A DNA stretch of 19,036 nucleotides from Clostridiales bacterium (GCA_021129785.1 JAJOKQ010000076.1:1-19036); one strand, 5' to 3'; positions 1 through 7,534 are shown, counted from the stretch's first letter. Notes: generated from the letters alone by a model not told the origin. Program-made: numbers and translations.

Positions 1-91
1 TCGCTCAAAAGTCAAGCCCTAAATGATTTTAGAGCTTCTCTTTGTAAGGTTTTACTTGGTCATAGTTATAATTCTACCGGGAATTGAGGTT

Positions 92-220
92 CTAAGAAAT
101 CATAGTGCCCAATAAAATCCTCACTATCATATAAAATAATCTAGAACTCGATCTTGAGGATAGTGTATGACTTATATGATCTTCTGCACTACATCCCCAA
201 TAATCTTCATTTAGTAACAT
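92..220 (-). pseudogene. Decayed ISLre2-family (UPF0236) transposase fragment
   Basis: A 42-codon minus-strand frame contains the stretch WGCSAEDHISHTLSSRSSSR (bases about 140-199). From memory this matches the conserved C-terminal block WGCSAEGHVSHVLSSRxSSRP of UPF0236/ISLre2-family transposases. The expected continuation (PxGWS, then MxRLR) is missing: after the SSR the reading goes to an unrelated tail and stops. Nothing recognisable of the N-terminal part lies upstream, only short interrupted frames toward base 330. I read it as the relic of an insertion sequence whose ends are lost. The rest of 1-330 shows no gene; a second short frame (about 76-141, containing YDSEDFIGHYDF) is unassigned. 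The assignment rests on one conserved block, so it is good but not certain. Confidence 0.6.
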
Positions 221-330
221 ATTTTTATATCTTTTCTGATTTATTCACTTATTTCATTTATAATTGTATCCATAAGAGCATCTCGTTTAATGTGATTTTT
301 GTCAATTATATTTAACACATGGATTTGCTC

Positions 331-1743
331 TTATTCTTTTACTAAAATATAATACCGTCCTCTACCTTTTCCATGAGCTTCAATTATTCCTTTATGCTGC
401 AAGGATACAAATACCCTTCTTACCTGTGCCGATGAAAGACCAGTTATTTCTATAGCCTGCTTATTAGCTATTCTTTGATTTTCAATTAAAAAATCCACGA
501 TTAATTTTTCATTATTATTTAATCCGCTCATTATCCGCTCATATTCGCTCTTAATTCGCTCATTTAATCGCTCATCTTGCATATCTTCAATCTCATTAGC
601 AGTTTGTTTTTTCATAACTACATAAAAACTTGATTGGTTCGAATAAAATTCCACAAGGTTTTCATCTTTAAAAGATTCTCTTATTCTTTTCAACCCACTT
701 CCACGTCGTTCCATATAATCTAATCTGTTGAAAATATCCGCCACTATTGGATTACGACGAATAGATGCAACTTTATCAATATCCACTTCTTGAATATTTT
801 TTCCATCATACATTCCACCTGGAGAAACAATTTCCAGCCTATCATCATATATATCTATGTGAATTTCAGATCCAATAATATTATAATCCCTGTGGACTAA
901 AGCATTTACAATAGCTTCTCTTACAGCATCTTCTGGATAATCAATAAACTCAATACGTTTGAGTCCTTCTATTTTCCAAGCTTTCTTAGAATTATTTTTC
1001 ACAAAAGAAGTAGCTTCTTTCAAAAGCATAATAATATTCCCATTATATTCTTTATCATCAATGGCATCAACAGATCTCTTGCCTTTACTAGTCCCTGTCC
1101 ATCTAGTACAAAAGATTCTCGATTGTAATAAAGTACATTCATCTGACAAAAGTAAACCTGCATAGGTTAAATGATCATTTTTATCTATCATCCCAAAAGA
1201 TAAATAATCTTTCCTTCCCTCAATTCTTTTTCCACTAACCTTAAAAAATATAGATTTAAATAAAGTAAAACTAGCATCACTAAACTTTTCATTTGTTGAT
1301 AAGGCATCAAAAGAAAGTCTTTGCCCTTTTAATGTTAGTTCATGAATGATATAAGAAGGTGCTATAACACTTTCATTTCCAATTCTAACAAAAGCCGTTC
1401 TTGTCCCTTCATTTACATAATAATAAGGTGTCATCTTTCCTGATGGTATATTTAACGCTAAAATTTGTTTTTCCTCAATTGTAACAGGCTTTAATTCAAA
1501 CATTAGTATTGGATCTATTTTAGTTTTTATTAGATTACTTATTTTCTCTGCATCTCCATGAATATCTTCAAGTCCTACAATATTACGATCATCATCTACT
1601 CCAAATAATATGCTCCCACCAATCCCATTGGCAAATGCAACAACTGTTTTAAGCCAGCTTTTAGGCTTTGCTTTTTCTAATGAAACTTTAAAATCTACAT
1701 AAGTTGATTCTGCGATTAATAAATTCTTTATATACGTTTCCAA
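331..1743 (-). CDS. AlbA_2/Schlafen-like putative DNA-binding, ATPase-fold protein with C-terminal winged helix
   Basis: A 470-residue protein of the widespread bacterial 'AlbA_2 domain plus HATPase_c_4' type. Residues about 10-125 form the AlbA_2 (Schlafen-related) domain, with an ESTYVDFK start and FANGIGGSILFGVDD core. Residues about 268-375 hold the GHKL-like half, with EAIVNALVHRDY (276-287), DRLEIVSPGG (301-310) and ERRGSGLKRI (345-354). Residues about 410-468 look like a winged helix (ITGLSSAQVRRVFVSLQHKGII). The linker (about 388-408) has repeated ER units written by CGCTCA repeats. Translation probably starts at TTG (1741-1743), because GGAGGTG lies 11 nt upstream and no better ATG exists. 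It is the last gene of the accessory run, 10 nt after the zinc-ribbon gene. Such proteins are often called transcriptional regulators and are frequent near mobile DNA and defence genes; the actual role here is unknown. It could regulate its own operon or act as an effector. Confidence 0.85.
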   Translation of the reverse strand: METYIKNLLIAESTYVDFKVSLEKAKPKSWLKTVVAFANGIGGSILFGVDDDRNIVGLEDIHGDAEKISNLIKTKIDPILMFELKPVTIEEKQILALNIPSGKMTPYYYVNEGTRTAFVRIGNESVIAPSYIIHELTLKGQRLSFDALSTNEKFSDASFTLFKSIFFKVSGKRIEGRKDYLSFGMIDKNDHLTYAGLLLSDECTLLQSRIFCTRWTGTSKGKRSVDAIDDKEYNGNIIMLLKEATSFVKNNSKKAWKIEGLKRIEFIDYPEDAVREAIVNALVHRDYNIIGSEIHIDIYDDRLEIVSPGGMYDGKNIQEVDIDKVASIRRNPIVADIFNRLDYMERRGSGLKRIRESFKDENLVEFYSNQSSFYVVMKKQTANEIEDMQDERLNERIKSEYERIMSGLNNNEKLIVDFLIENQRIANKQAIEITGLSSAQVRRVFVSLQHKGIIEAHGKGRGRYYILVKE

Positions 1744-1753
1744 TGATTATATT

Positions 1754-2344
1754 TCACCTCCACTGTTCAAATGATTTTCCTGATACATCTTTTATCAGTC
1801 CGCAAAATAAATTCCATTTTTTAGGATAATCATTTACCCCATGAATTCTTATTGATTTTTTATTTTTAAATATTTCAATACTCCAACATGTACCGTCCAT
1901 TATTTCCGAATTAATAAATTTTCTTTTCCAATTCAGTAAATCTATCATTTTAATTTTATCAATAATATCAAAGATCTCACTTTCATTAAAGTTATCTTTT
2001 ATACATTCTGCTACAGCCGTCTGATTTTCTTTCCCCGTCCACTCAAAATATCCTTCTTTCAAATTTATCTCTATATTATATTCTGAACCAAAATAGCCGC
2101 CTATAGACGCCTTAACTTTTTCAATTGATTTATATTCTTTATCAATAACCTCTTGTCTATTCCACTCGTATTCACAATCATTACATGCATATTCAGGATT
2201 ATTTTCTACAGCAATCATACAACCACCTAATTTTATTTTCCCGTTTTCAGCTTCTTTGAATAACTCATAACTTGGCATACCATATACTATTTTCAAAACA
2301 TCTTTAGATCCACACTTAGGACAAATTTTATATTTAATAGCCAT
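1754..2344 (-). CDS. Zinc-ribbon protein of unknown function
   Basis: A 196-residue protein with an N-terminal zinc-ribbon-like module: CPKCG at residues 8-12 and CNDC at 54-57, separated by a conserved-looking YGMPSYELFKEAENGKIKLGG stretch. I recall this arrangement from small uncharacterised zinc-ribbon proteins in Firmicutes. The remaining 135 residues are mixed alpha/beta with many aromatics and no membrane segment; I do not recognise a catalytic motif. The ATG is preceded by AGGGGTGA at good spacing. It sits 10 nt after the basic 67-aa gene and 10 nt before the AlbA_2 gene, so it is almost certainly co-transcribed with them. Likely a cytosolic zinc-binding protein; nucleic acid or protein binding is only inferred from the ribbon. 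Confidence 0.7.
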   Translation of the reverse strand: MAIKYKICPKCGSKDVLKIVYGMPSYELFKEAENGKIKLGGCMIAVENNPEYACNDCEYEWNRQEVIDKEYKSIEKVKASIGGYFGSEYNIEINLKEGYFEWTGKENQTAVAECIKDNFNESEIFDIIDKIKMIDLLNWKRKFINSEIMDGTCWSIEIFKNKKSIRIHGVNDYPKKWNLFCGLIKDVSGKSFEQWR

Positions 2345-2354
2345 TTTCTCACCC

Positions 2355-2558
2355 CTACTTAAACAAACTCTTAATCAACTTAAAAATATCAAAAGATGTT
2401 TTATTATACACTTTGTTATAAGCATATTTTTTAGGGTTTCTAAGCCATCCATATCCTTTAGGCATCTTTAGCCCTGCCCTATGAACAATTTGTCGCTTAA
2501 TGCTTGTTCTTGCCGATATCCTCTTTTTAAAACTTGGTTTTCTTATCCCAAATTTCAT
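2355..2558 (-). CDS. Small basic protein, phage/mobile-element type
   Basis: A 67-residue, strongly basic protein rich in Lys and Arg with little acidic content. I chose the internal ATG (2556-2558), starting MKFGIRKPSFKKR, over the TTG at 2579 because AGGGGG lies 6 nt upstream of it. The pattern KPSxKKxxSART near the start and NPKKxAYNKVYNKTSF near the end resembles a short domain I remember from uncharacterised Firmicutes phage and integrative-element proteins, where it often precedes other domains. No membrane segment or enzyme motif. Nucleic acid binding is plausible from charge but unproven. It lies between the HEPN-like gene (27 nt) and the zinc-ribbon gene (10 nt). Confidence 0.6.
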   Translation of the reverse strand: MKFGIRKPSFKKRISARTSIKRQIVHRAGLKMPKGYGWLRNPKKYAYNKVYNKTSFDIFKLIKSLFK

Positions 2559-2585
2559 GGTTATCCCCCTAATTATCAAATATTT

Positions 2586-3875
2586 TTATGCCACTTCCAA
2601 TTCGCTAATTGAAGAAATGATAGAAATAATATCATTCATCATCAAAATCAATTTTAAAGCATACTCTTTTTTATCATAGTCAGATACAATCCCATGTTTT
2701 ATTTTGTTTCTATTAAAATCTGTGATTTTATCAGTTTCTTCTGGTTTAAAGCTATCATAATAATTACTAAATTGTTTAAAGAAATAATTAGTAACAAAAT
2801 CCTCTAGTTCTTTAGTTTCCCTCTTCAATGGTTTCAAATATTGCCAAATACTTCTTTCAAAAATATTATATCTTTCTCTAGCAAAATTTCTTATCATTCC
2901 TTCCATGATAGCAGTAAACACATCTACACCTGTCCAGTATGTTCCCATTTTATAATGATTAATAGCATCATTACACTGCTTCTTAAAAGGATCAAGATAA
3001 GAAAATTCAGCCCAATTCAAACACATATTGTCTAAAACTTCATAATTATTTTTATCAAAGTAAGCAACAATAATCTTATCGATTTCTTCATCTTTTAATA
3101 CATCTTGATTGCCATAAATCTCTTCAATCAATTCTTCTAGTATAGAATTTCCAATACACCATCCTAGATCATATAATTTTTTAATCTTTTTCTTCAAATG
3201 CTCTTTTACATAATATCTTCCAACCTTTATCGTACTTATATCTATTAAAAATGGTCTTATCCTTCTAGATAATTCTTCTGTTAATCCTGTAAATTCTCTG
3301 ATTCTATCTTGATATTCAAAAATTCTTTCAAAATTCATTATTGCATTATTAAATAAATTTTGCTGCTGCTCTATTGCTTTTACTATTACTGGACTATGTA
3401 TCATAGAGTTTCTTAAAGATTGTAAAACTGGTGGATTCAATATTTCATTCAATTTATTTACATTCCCCAAAACACCTTGGATTGAAGGTGAAATAGATTG
3501 ACTTGCAGCAATCAAGGCAGTATGAGCGTAGTCAAAATTCATTTGATGAATCTTAGTAGCTTCAATCGTGCTTGCAATATTGTTATTAAATACTTTATTC
3601 ATTCTTATAATATTCTCATGATGTTCATTTATCCAAGCTAAGCTATTTTGTATCTGCATTATTCTGTCTAGCTGCGGCATGATTGGAGAATAAATGTTTG
3701 AAAATTTTTTATTCACCTTGCTTGTCACTTTCGTTATTTTTTCTATTTGTTTCCTACATTCTTCTGTTTCCTTTTGGTGCAAAACATGAAATTTCTCAAA
3801 GCAAGATTTTTCTTCATTTAAAAAGACTTCTTTAAGTTGATTAAAATATCCGCTTTCTTTTAAAATAATATCCAC
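2586..3875 (-). CDS. Large helical protein with C-terminal HEPN-like R-x4-H motif
   Basis: A 429-residue, predominantly helical protein without signal peptide or membrane span. Residues about 1-210 are long amphipathic helices rich in Asn, Gln and Ile, coiled-coil or tape-measure-like. The C-terminal part (about 290-425) has a helix YWTGVDVFTAIMEGMIRNFA (313-332) and then FNRNKIKHG (387-395). R389-x4-H394 fits the catalytic signature of HEPN RNase domains, and NRxxxxHG is the usual local context in many uncharacterised members. Function as an RNA-cleaving toxin or abortive-infection effector is inference only. Start is GTG at 3873-3875, whose G is shared with the TAG stop of the preceding gene; the ribosome binding site is poor, so translation is probably coupled to that gene. 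No named family recognised. Confidence 0.65.
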   Translation of the reverse strand: MDIILKESGYFNQLKEVFLNEEKSCFEKFHVLHQKETEECRKQIEKITKVTSKVNKKFSNIYSPIMPQLDRIMQIQNSLAWINEHHENIIRMNKVFNNNIASTIEATKIHQMNFDYAHTALIAASQSISPSIQGVLGNVNKLNEILNPPVLQSLRNSMIHSPVIVKAIEQQQNLFNNAIMNFERIFEYQDRIREFTGLTEELSRRIRPFLIDISTIKVGRYYVKEHLKKKIKKLYDLGWCIGNSILEELIEEIYGNQDVLKDEEIDKIIVAYFDKNNYEVLDNMCLNWAEFSYLDPFKKQCNDAINHYKMGTYWTGVDVFTAIMEGMIRNFARERYNIFERSIWQYLKPLKRETKELEDFVTNYFFKQFSNYYDSFKPEETDKITDFNRNKIKHGIVSDYDKKEYALKLILMMNDIISIISSISELEVA

Positions 3876-4147
3876 TATTTCACATATATTTTCTTGGATA
3901 ATCCCTGCAAATCCTCTTTTTTTATATTCATTGGCTGTTTTTCATTTATAAATTTCCAATCTGATTTAATCATATCAAATAGCATAGTAAAAAAAGATTC
4001 CTTATAATCATGGGATTCTTTAAATTTTTTCTTGTACTCTTCATGAGCTTTTAAATTGTAGGATATTGGAATTTTGACTTTTTCATCATTAATTGTTACT
4101 TCTACAGTCTTTATTGACTTTTTAAACTTATGAAATTCTTGAGCCAT
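3875..4147 (-). CDS. Hypothetical 90-aa protein, coupled to the HEPN-like gene
   Basis: A 90-residue soluble, Lys/Glu-rich protein. The first third reads as beta strands (TVEVTINDEKVKIPISYN) and the rest as charged helix (HEEYKKKF, FFTMLFDMIKSDWKF). No motif I can name; the size and layout vaguely resemble phage tail-assembly chaperones or small antitoxins, but I would not assign either. Start ATG is supported by AGGGGG seven nt upstream. Its stop overlaps the GTG of the next gene by one base, the arrangement often seen in antitoxin-toxin and other stoichiometric pairs, so the two products may act together (inference). Confidence 0.6.
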   Translation of the reverse strand: MAQEFHKFKKSIKTVEVTINDEKVKIPISYNLKAHEEYKKKFKESHDYKESFFTMLFDMIKSDWKFINEKQPMNIKKEDLQGLSKKIYVK

Positions 4148-4198
4148 ATTGCATCCCCCTATTCCTTCTTAAATATCACTCTCTATTCATTGGCTAAT

Positions 4199-4420
4199 CT
4201 AACTAAACATATCCTTTATACAATGATATAAACCACTAATCATCAATGCTATTACTATCCAAAGCAATTTTTCACCTTTTCTTCCAAACCAAATACCAAA
4301 ATTATAACTAGCCGCTCTCATAATATATCTAGCAATCATATATGCTGTCGTTCCAATAATAAATATTTCAAGTGCTCCATTCATTGTGAAATCAATTAAC
4401 ATTTTTGATAATAGCTCCAT
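4199..4420 (-). CDS. Small two-span membrane protein
   Basis: A 73-residue protein with two hydrophobic segments, about residues 16-31 (LEIFIIGTTAYMIARY) and 52-67 (LLWIVIALMISGLYHC), joined by a short polar loop with RKGEK. Probably an integral inner-membrane protein with both ends on the same side. Family not recognised; small membrane proteins of this sort are common in Firmicutes conjugative elements and in toxin systems. The start is uncertain: the first ATG (4418-4420) has little Shine-Dalgarno sequence, whereas the ATG at 4400-4402 has GGAG 12 nt upstream. It is the first gene after the long leader and 51 nt before the 90-aa gene. Confidence 0.5.
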   Translation of the reverse strand: MELLSKMLIDFTMNGALEIFIIGTTAYMIARYIMRAASYNFGIWFGRKGEKLLWIVIALMISGLYHCIKDMFS

Positions 4421-4715
4421 ACCGTTGCCAAAAAGTTATAAAAATCTACAAAAATCAAGATAAGTTATAATCATTGTTTGCTTCCCTATTCATCCTATCC
4501 CATTTCGCTAATAGCTACTTTGGTTTGATATAATAGTCCAAGGGCGTAAATTCGGATACAACGAATCCTACATATCAGCAACCGTTTTCTAATTCACTAA
4601 GTCACCAATTGTCCAAAAAGCTTGGTTTTCGCTATTTTAATACCTTGTATATTTTACGTGTAGAAGGCTTATTCTACACAACCACATATATACACTTTTC
4701 AAAGAACTTTATTAC
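4421..4715 (-). other. Long untranslated leader with hairpins upstream of the accessory operon
   Basis: Roughly 300 nt between the candidate promoter and the first accessory gene, with no convincing reading frame on either strand. On the transcribed (minus) strand it can form a perfect 8-bp hairpin (4658-4665 with 4672-4679, arms GTGTAGAA/TTCTACAC, 6-nt loop). Further short stems are CCAA-N5-TTGG at about 4613-4625 and GGAT-N7-ATCC at 4554-4568. None ends in a T run, so they do not look like terminators. It may be a cis-regulatory leader, a separate small RNA, or just decayed DNA; I recognise no known riboswitch or T-box (no AGGGTGG-type box). Confidence 0.4.
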
Positions 4716-4721
4716 CTTTAC

Positions 4722-4749
4722 AATATAACACATTATTTGTTAAAAGCAA
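4722..4749 (-). promoter_or_regulatory. Candidate sigma-A promoter of the accessory operon
   Basis: TTGCTT (4744-4749) and TATATT (4722-4727) are separated by 16 nt on the minus strand. Transcription would begin near 4715 and give a leader of about 300 nt before the small membrane protein gene. No other good promoter is visible between the murA remnant and base 4420. Confidence 0.5.
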
Positions 4750-4850
4750 AAATATTTTTCCTTTAAATTGACCCTTGTCCCTACTATTGTTAATGTCCTG
4801 ACTTTATTTTACAATAAGAAGCACATTAAAAATCTACACTCTTTACGCTT

Positions 4851-4958
4851 TTATATAGCTTTAAGTAGCGTAATTAGCAGCAACACGGCGTTTTTCGCCC
4901 CTTGTATACTCAATTCTCCGCCAATTTTGTTTCCACCAACAATAATGTACTTGCTCAT
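4851..4958 (-). pseudogene. murA: Truncated murA 5' fragment (UDP-GlcNAc enolpyruvyl transferase)
   Basis: Starting at ATG 4956-4958, with GGAAG 9 nt upstream, the minus strand encodes the N-terminal signature of MurA: GGNKIGGELSIQGAKNAVL (residues 8-26). This includes the invariant GAKN, whose lysine (K22 here) binds substrate in the family. Homology ends within about 30 codons; the frame continues LLITLLKAI and stops at 4851. A normal MurA has about 420 residues, so more than 90 percent is missing and the fragment cannot be active. It lies 91 nt after ftsW/spoVE, where Clostridia often carry murG and murA. It marks the point where the dcw cluster was cut or its continuation replaced. The cell must have another murA, since the enzyme is essential. 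Confidence 0.85.
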
Positions 4959-5049
4959 CTGCAAACACTTCCAAAATATTGTTCATATTAAGAAAAAGTA
5001 TAATGAAATACATAGTTATAATATGATTAAACTTCACAGGTGTTACACT

Positions 5050-6168
5050 TTACCCGCCTTCGCTAGTCAAATACTTGGATATATTTAGTAGAATCCCTAT
5101 CAATGCCATGAATATTACTAGAGAATTCCCTCCAAAACTTATAAACGGTAATGCCATTCCTGTAACAGGCATTGAAGATGTTGCAACTGCTACATTAATT
5201 ACGACTTGAATTGTTATAATTGTAATAATACCAGTTGCCATTAGGCATCCTACTAAATCCGGAGCATTTATTGCAATTTTTATTCCTCTCCAAATTAATA
5301 AAACAAATAACAATAAAATCGTTACGCAGCCTATAAAACCTAGTTCTTCACCTATAATAGCAAAAATAAAATCATTTTGTGGTTCTGGCAAATAAAATTG
5401 TTTTTGAACACTTCTGCCAAGCCCTCTACCAAACAAGCCTCCCGCTCCCAAAGCTAGTAATGATTGTATTGCCTGAAATCCACTTACTAGAGGATCTGCC
5501 CAAGGATCTAGAAATGAAGTTATTCTCCTTGCAATATGTCCCTTACCACTTAATACTACATATGTAATCATTGACATAATGCTCACTAACCCTATCCCTA
5601 GCAAAGAAATAAAATGTAGCATTTTCATCCCACCTACAAAAAGCATTGACATTATTACTACTGCAACTACAAAAGCGGTACTAAAATCTGGTTGCGAATA
5701 TATCAGTACAAAGAAGACAGCAATTATAAGTAAGTATGGCATTACTCCTTTTGAAAAAGTCCTGATTTCTTCTTTTTTTCTATGAATACTTATTGGAATA
5801 AATATAATTACAGCAAATTTAGCTATTTCAGAAGGCATGACAGAAATTCCACCTAAGATTATCCACCGACTGGCTCCGTTGATTTCTGTACCGATTGGTG
5901 TTAAAACGGCTATTAACAGTCCTATGCTAATAAGTAGTATAAGATTAGCATATTTGCTCCATAGGCGGTATGGAATTTTCGCACAAATATACATTGCTAT
6001 AGAGCCTATAACTGCCCACATGCTAACCCTTTTTAAAAAAAAGTAACTGTCATTCATATTAACTAGTGCATACGCAAAACTTGAGCTAAAAACCATTATC
6101 ACGCCTATAGCTACAAGAGAAGCTACTACAAGAGTTATTGTTGAGTCACTAGGATTTTTTTTCTTCAA
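5050..6168 (-). CDS. ftsW: SEDS-family peptidoglycan polymerase FtsW/SpoVE
   Basis: A 372-residue polytopic membrane protein of the SEDS (RodA/FtsW/SpoVE) family, which polymerises lipid II into glycan strands together with a class B PBP, here most likely SpoVD. Family landmarks are NGASRWI, PSEIAKFA, QPDFSTA, PEPQNDFIFAIIGEELGF and TGMALPFISFGGNS, with about ten hydrophobic segments. In Clostridia the gene after murD is usually spoVE; division FtsW and sporulation SpoVE cannot be told apart by sequence alone. Start is TTG at 6166-6168, supported by AAGGGGTG 6 nt upstream, so it overlaps the end of murD by 20 nt. The gene is full length, but the next gene, murA, is broken. Confidence 0.93.
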   Translation of the reverse strand: MKKKNPSDSTITLVVASLVAIGVIMVFSSSFAYALVNMNDSYFFLKRVSMWAVIGSIAMYICAKIPYRLWSKYANLILLISIGLLIAVLTPIGTEINGASRWIILGGISVMPSEIAKFAVIIFIPISIHRKKEEIRTFSKGVMPYLLIIAVFFVLIYSQPDFSTAFVVAVVIMSMLFVGGMKMLHFISLLGIGLVSIMSMITYVVLSGKGHIARRITSFLDPWADPLVSGFQAIQSLLALGAGGLFGRGLGRSVQKQFYLPEPQNDFIFAIIGEELGFIGCVTILLLFVLLIWRGIKIAINAPDLVGCLMATGIITIITIQVVINVAVATSSMPVTGMALPFISFGGNSLVIFMALIGILLNISKYLTSEGG

Positions 6169-7534
6169 TTAAAGCACCCCTTATTGATGAAACTATTTCT
6201 TTGAAATGTTCTCCCCTTTTTTCAAAATTCGCATACATATCCCAGCTAGCGCACGCTGGTGAAAACAATATTGTGTCTCCAGAAGTCGAATTTTTGAAGG
6301 CAGTATGCACTGCTTTTTCTAAACCACAAACTTTTTGCACTTTTATGAAACCTTCTTCTAAGGCTGCGCAGTATAATTTATCTGCAGTTTCTCCGTAAAC
6401 TAACATACTACTTACTTTGCCAGCGAATGCTTTGATGAACTCTCTAAATTCTCCACCTTTATCCATCCCTCCAGCTATTAATATAATTGGTTTTTTTACC
6501 GATTCAATTGCCTTAATCGATGCACACGGATTAGTACCTTTTGAGTCATTAATGAACTTAACACCCTTTATATCATCAATAAATTCAAGTCTATGCTTAA
6601 CTCCTTCAAAAGTTTCTAATGTGCTTTTAATTATGCTGTCTTTAACACCCATTATATATGCAATAGCTGTAGCAGCTAAAGCATTTTCTAGATTGTGCTT
6701 TCCTAGTATTTTTATTTTATCAATTTGTATCACCCTTGCTTTTTTTTCAAAAGAAATTACGATATGGTCATCCTCAACATAAATGCCTTCATTTAATATC
6801 TTCTTCCTACTAAAAAAAACTTTCTTAGCAGTAATTTTTTTGCTCATTTCTCTAACTAAAGGATCATCAAAATTAATTACAGCATAATCATCGCTATTTT
6901 GTTTATTAAATATATTAGCTTTTGCATTTTTATAATTTTGCATCGTCTTATGTCGATCTAGATGGTCAGGTGTTACATTAAGCAAAACAGATATCTTAGG
7001 ACGAAATTCTACTATGGTCTCTAGTTGAAAACTACTCACTTCCATAACCATAACGTCCTCTGGTTTAGATTCTAGTGCCTTTGAAATAGCTGGAACCCCA
7101 ATGTTTCCCACAACATGTGTTTTGAAGTTTGCTTTTTTGAAAATTTCACCAATCAATGCAGTTGTAGTTGTTTTTCCATTAGTCCCGGTTATGGCTACTA
7201 TGCTTGCTTTTGTTAATCTATATGCAAGTTCAATTTCTCCTATAATCTCAATTTGATTATTAATAATATTCTTCATGAAAGGAATTTCTAGTGGGATTCC
7301 TGGTGAAACAACTACTAAGTCAATATGACCAATTTCGTCGAGACTGGTTGGGTGTTTTCCAAGAATATATTCTATTTTATAGCCTTCGAGCTCCAAAATT
7401 GATTCTTCTAACTTTTCTCTAGATTTCATATCATTAACTACTACTTTTGCACCTAGTTTATTTAATACCTTCACCAAAGGCACCCCAGTTACCGCTAATC
7501 CTATAATCAATATTCTTTTGCCTGCTAAAAGCAT
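6149..7534 (-). CDS. murD: UDP-N-acetylmuramoyl-L-alanine--D-glutamate ligase
   Basis: MurD adds D-glutamate to UDP-MurNAc-L-Ala in the cytoplasm, using ATP. The protein has the Rossmann-like N-terminal domain (KRILIIGLAVTG), the Mur ligase P-loop GTNGKTTTT (117-125), the NVTPDHLDRH motif and the C-terminal ligase domain (NDSKGTNP, LIAGGMDKG, SPACASWDMYANFEKRG). I place the start at ATG 7532-7534, giving 461 residues, close to the family length and beginning MLLAGKRILIIG. The frame is open to 7639 but that would overlap mraY by 82 nt and add an unrelated 35-residue tail. GTG at 7546 is a second possibility. It lies 23 nt after mraY and overlaps ftsW/spoVE by 20 nt. Confidence 0.93.
   Translation of the reverse strand: MLLAGKRILIIGLAVTGVPLVKVLNKLGAKVVVNDMKSREKLEESILELEGYKIEYILGKHPTSLDEIGHIDLVVVSPGIPLEIPFMKNIINNQIEIIGEIELAYRLTKASIVAITGTNGKTTTTALIGEIFKKANFKTHVVGNIGVPAISKALESKPEDVMVMEVSSFQLETIVEFRPKISVLLNVTPDHLDRHKTMQNYKNAKANIFNKQNSDDYAVINFDDPLVREMSKKITAKKVFFSRKKILNEGIYVEDDHIVISFEKKARVIQIDKIKILGKHNLENALAATAIAYIMGVKDSIIKSTLETFEGVKHRLEFIDDIKGVKFINDSKGTNPCASIKAIESVKKPIILIAGGMDKGGEFREFIKAFAGKVSSMLVYGETADKLYCAALEEGFIKVQKVCGLEKAVHTAFKNSTSGDTILFSPACASWDMYANFEKRGEHFKEIVSSIRGALIEEKKS

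Noticed and set aside
4421..4720. T-box or known riboswitch in the accessory leader
   Set aside because: No T-box sequence, specifier-loop context or other aptamer core recognised; kept only as an unassigned leader.
4768..5088. 106-residue plus-strand frame
   Set aside because: It lies opposite the murA remnant and the end of ftsW/spoVE, has no family resemblance, and the minus-strand reading is clearly the meaningful one.
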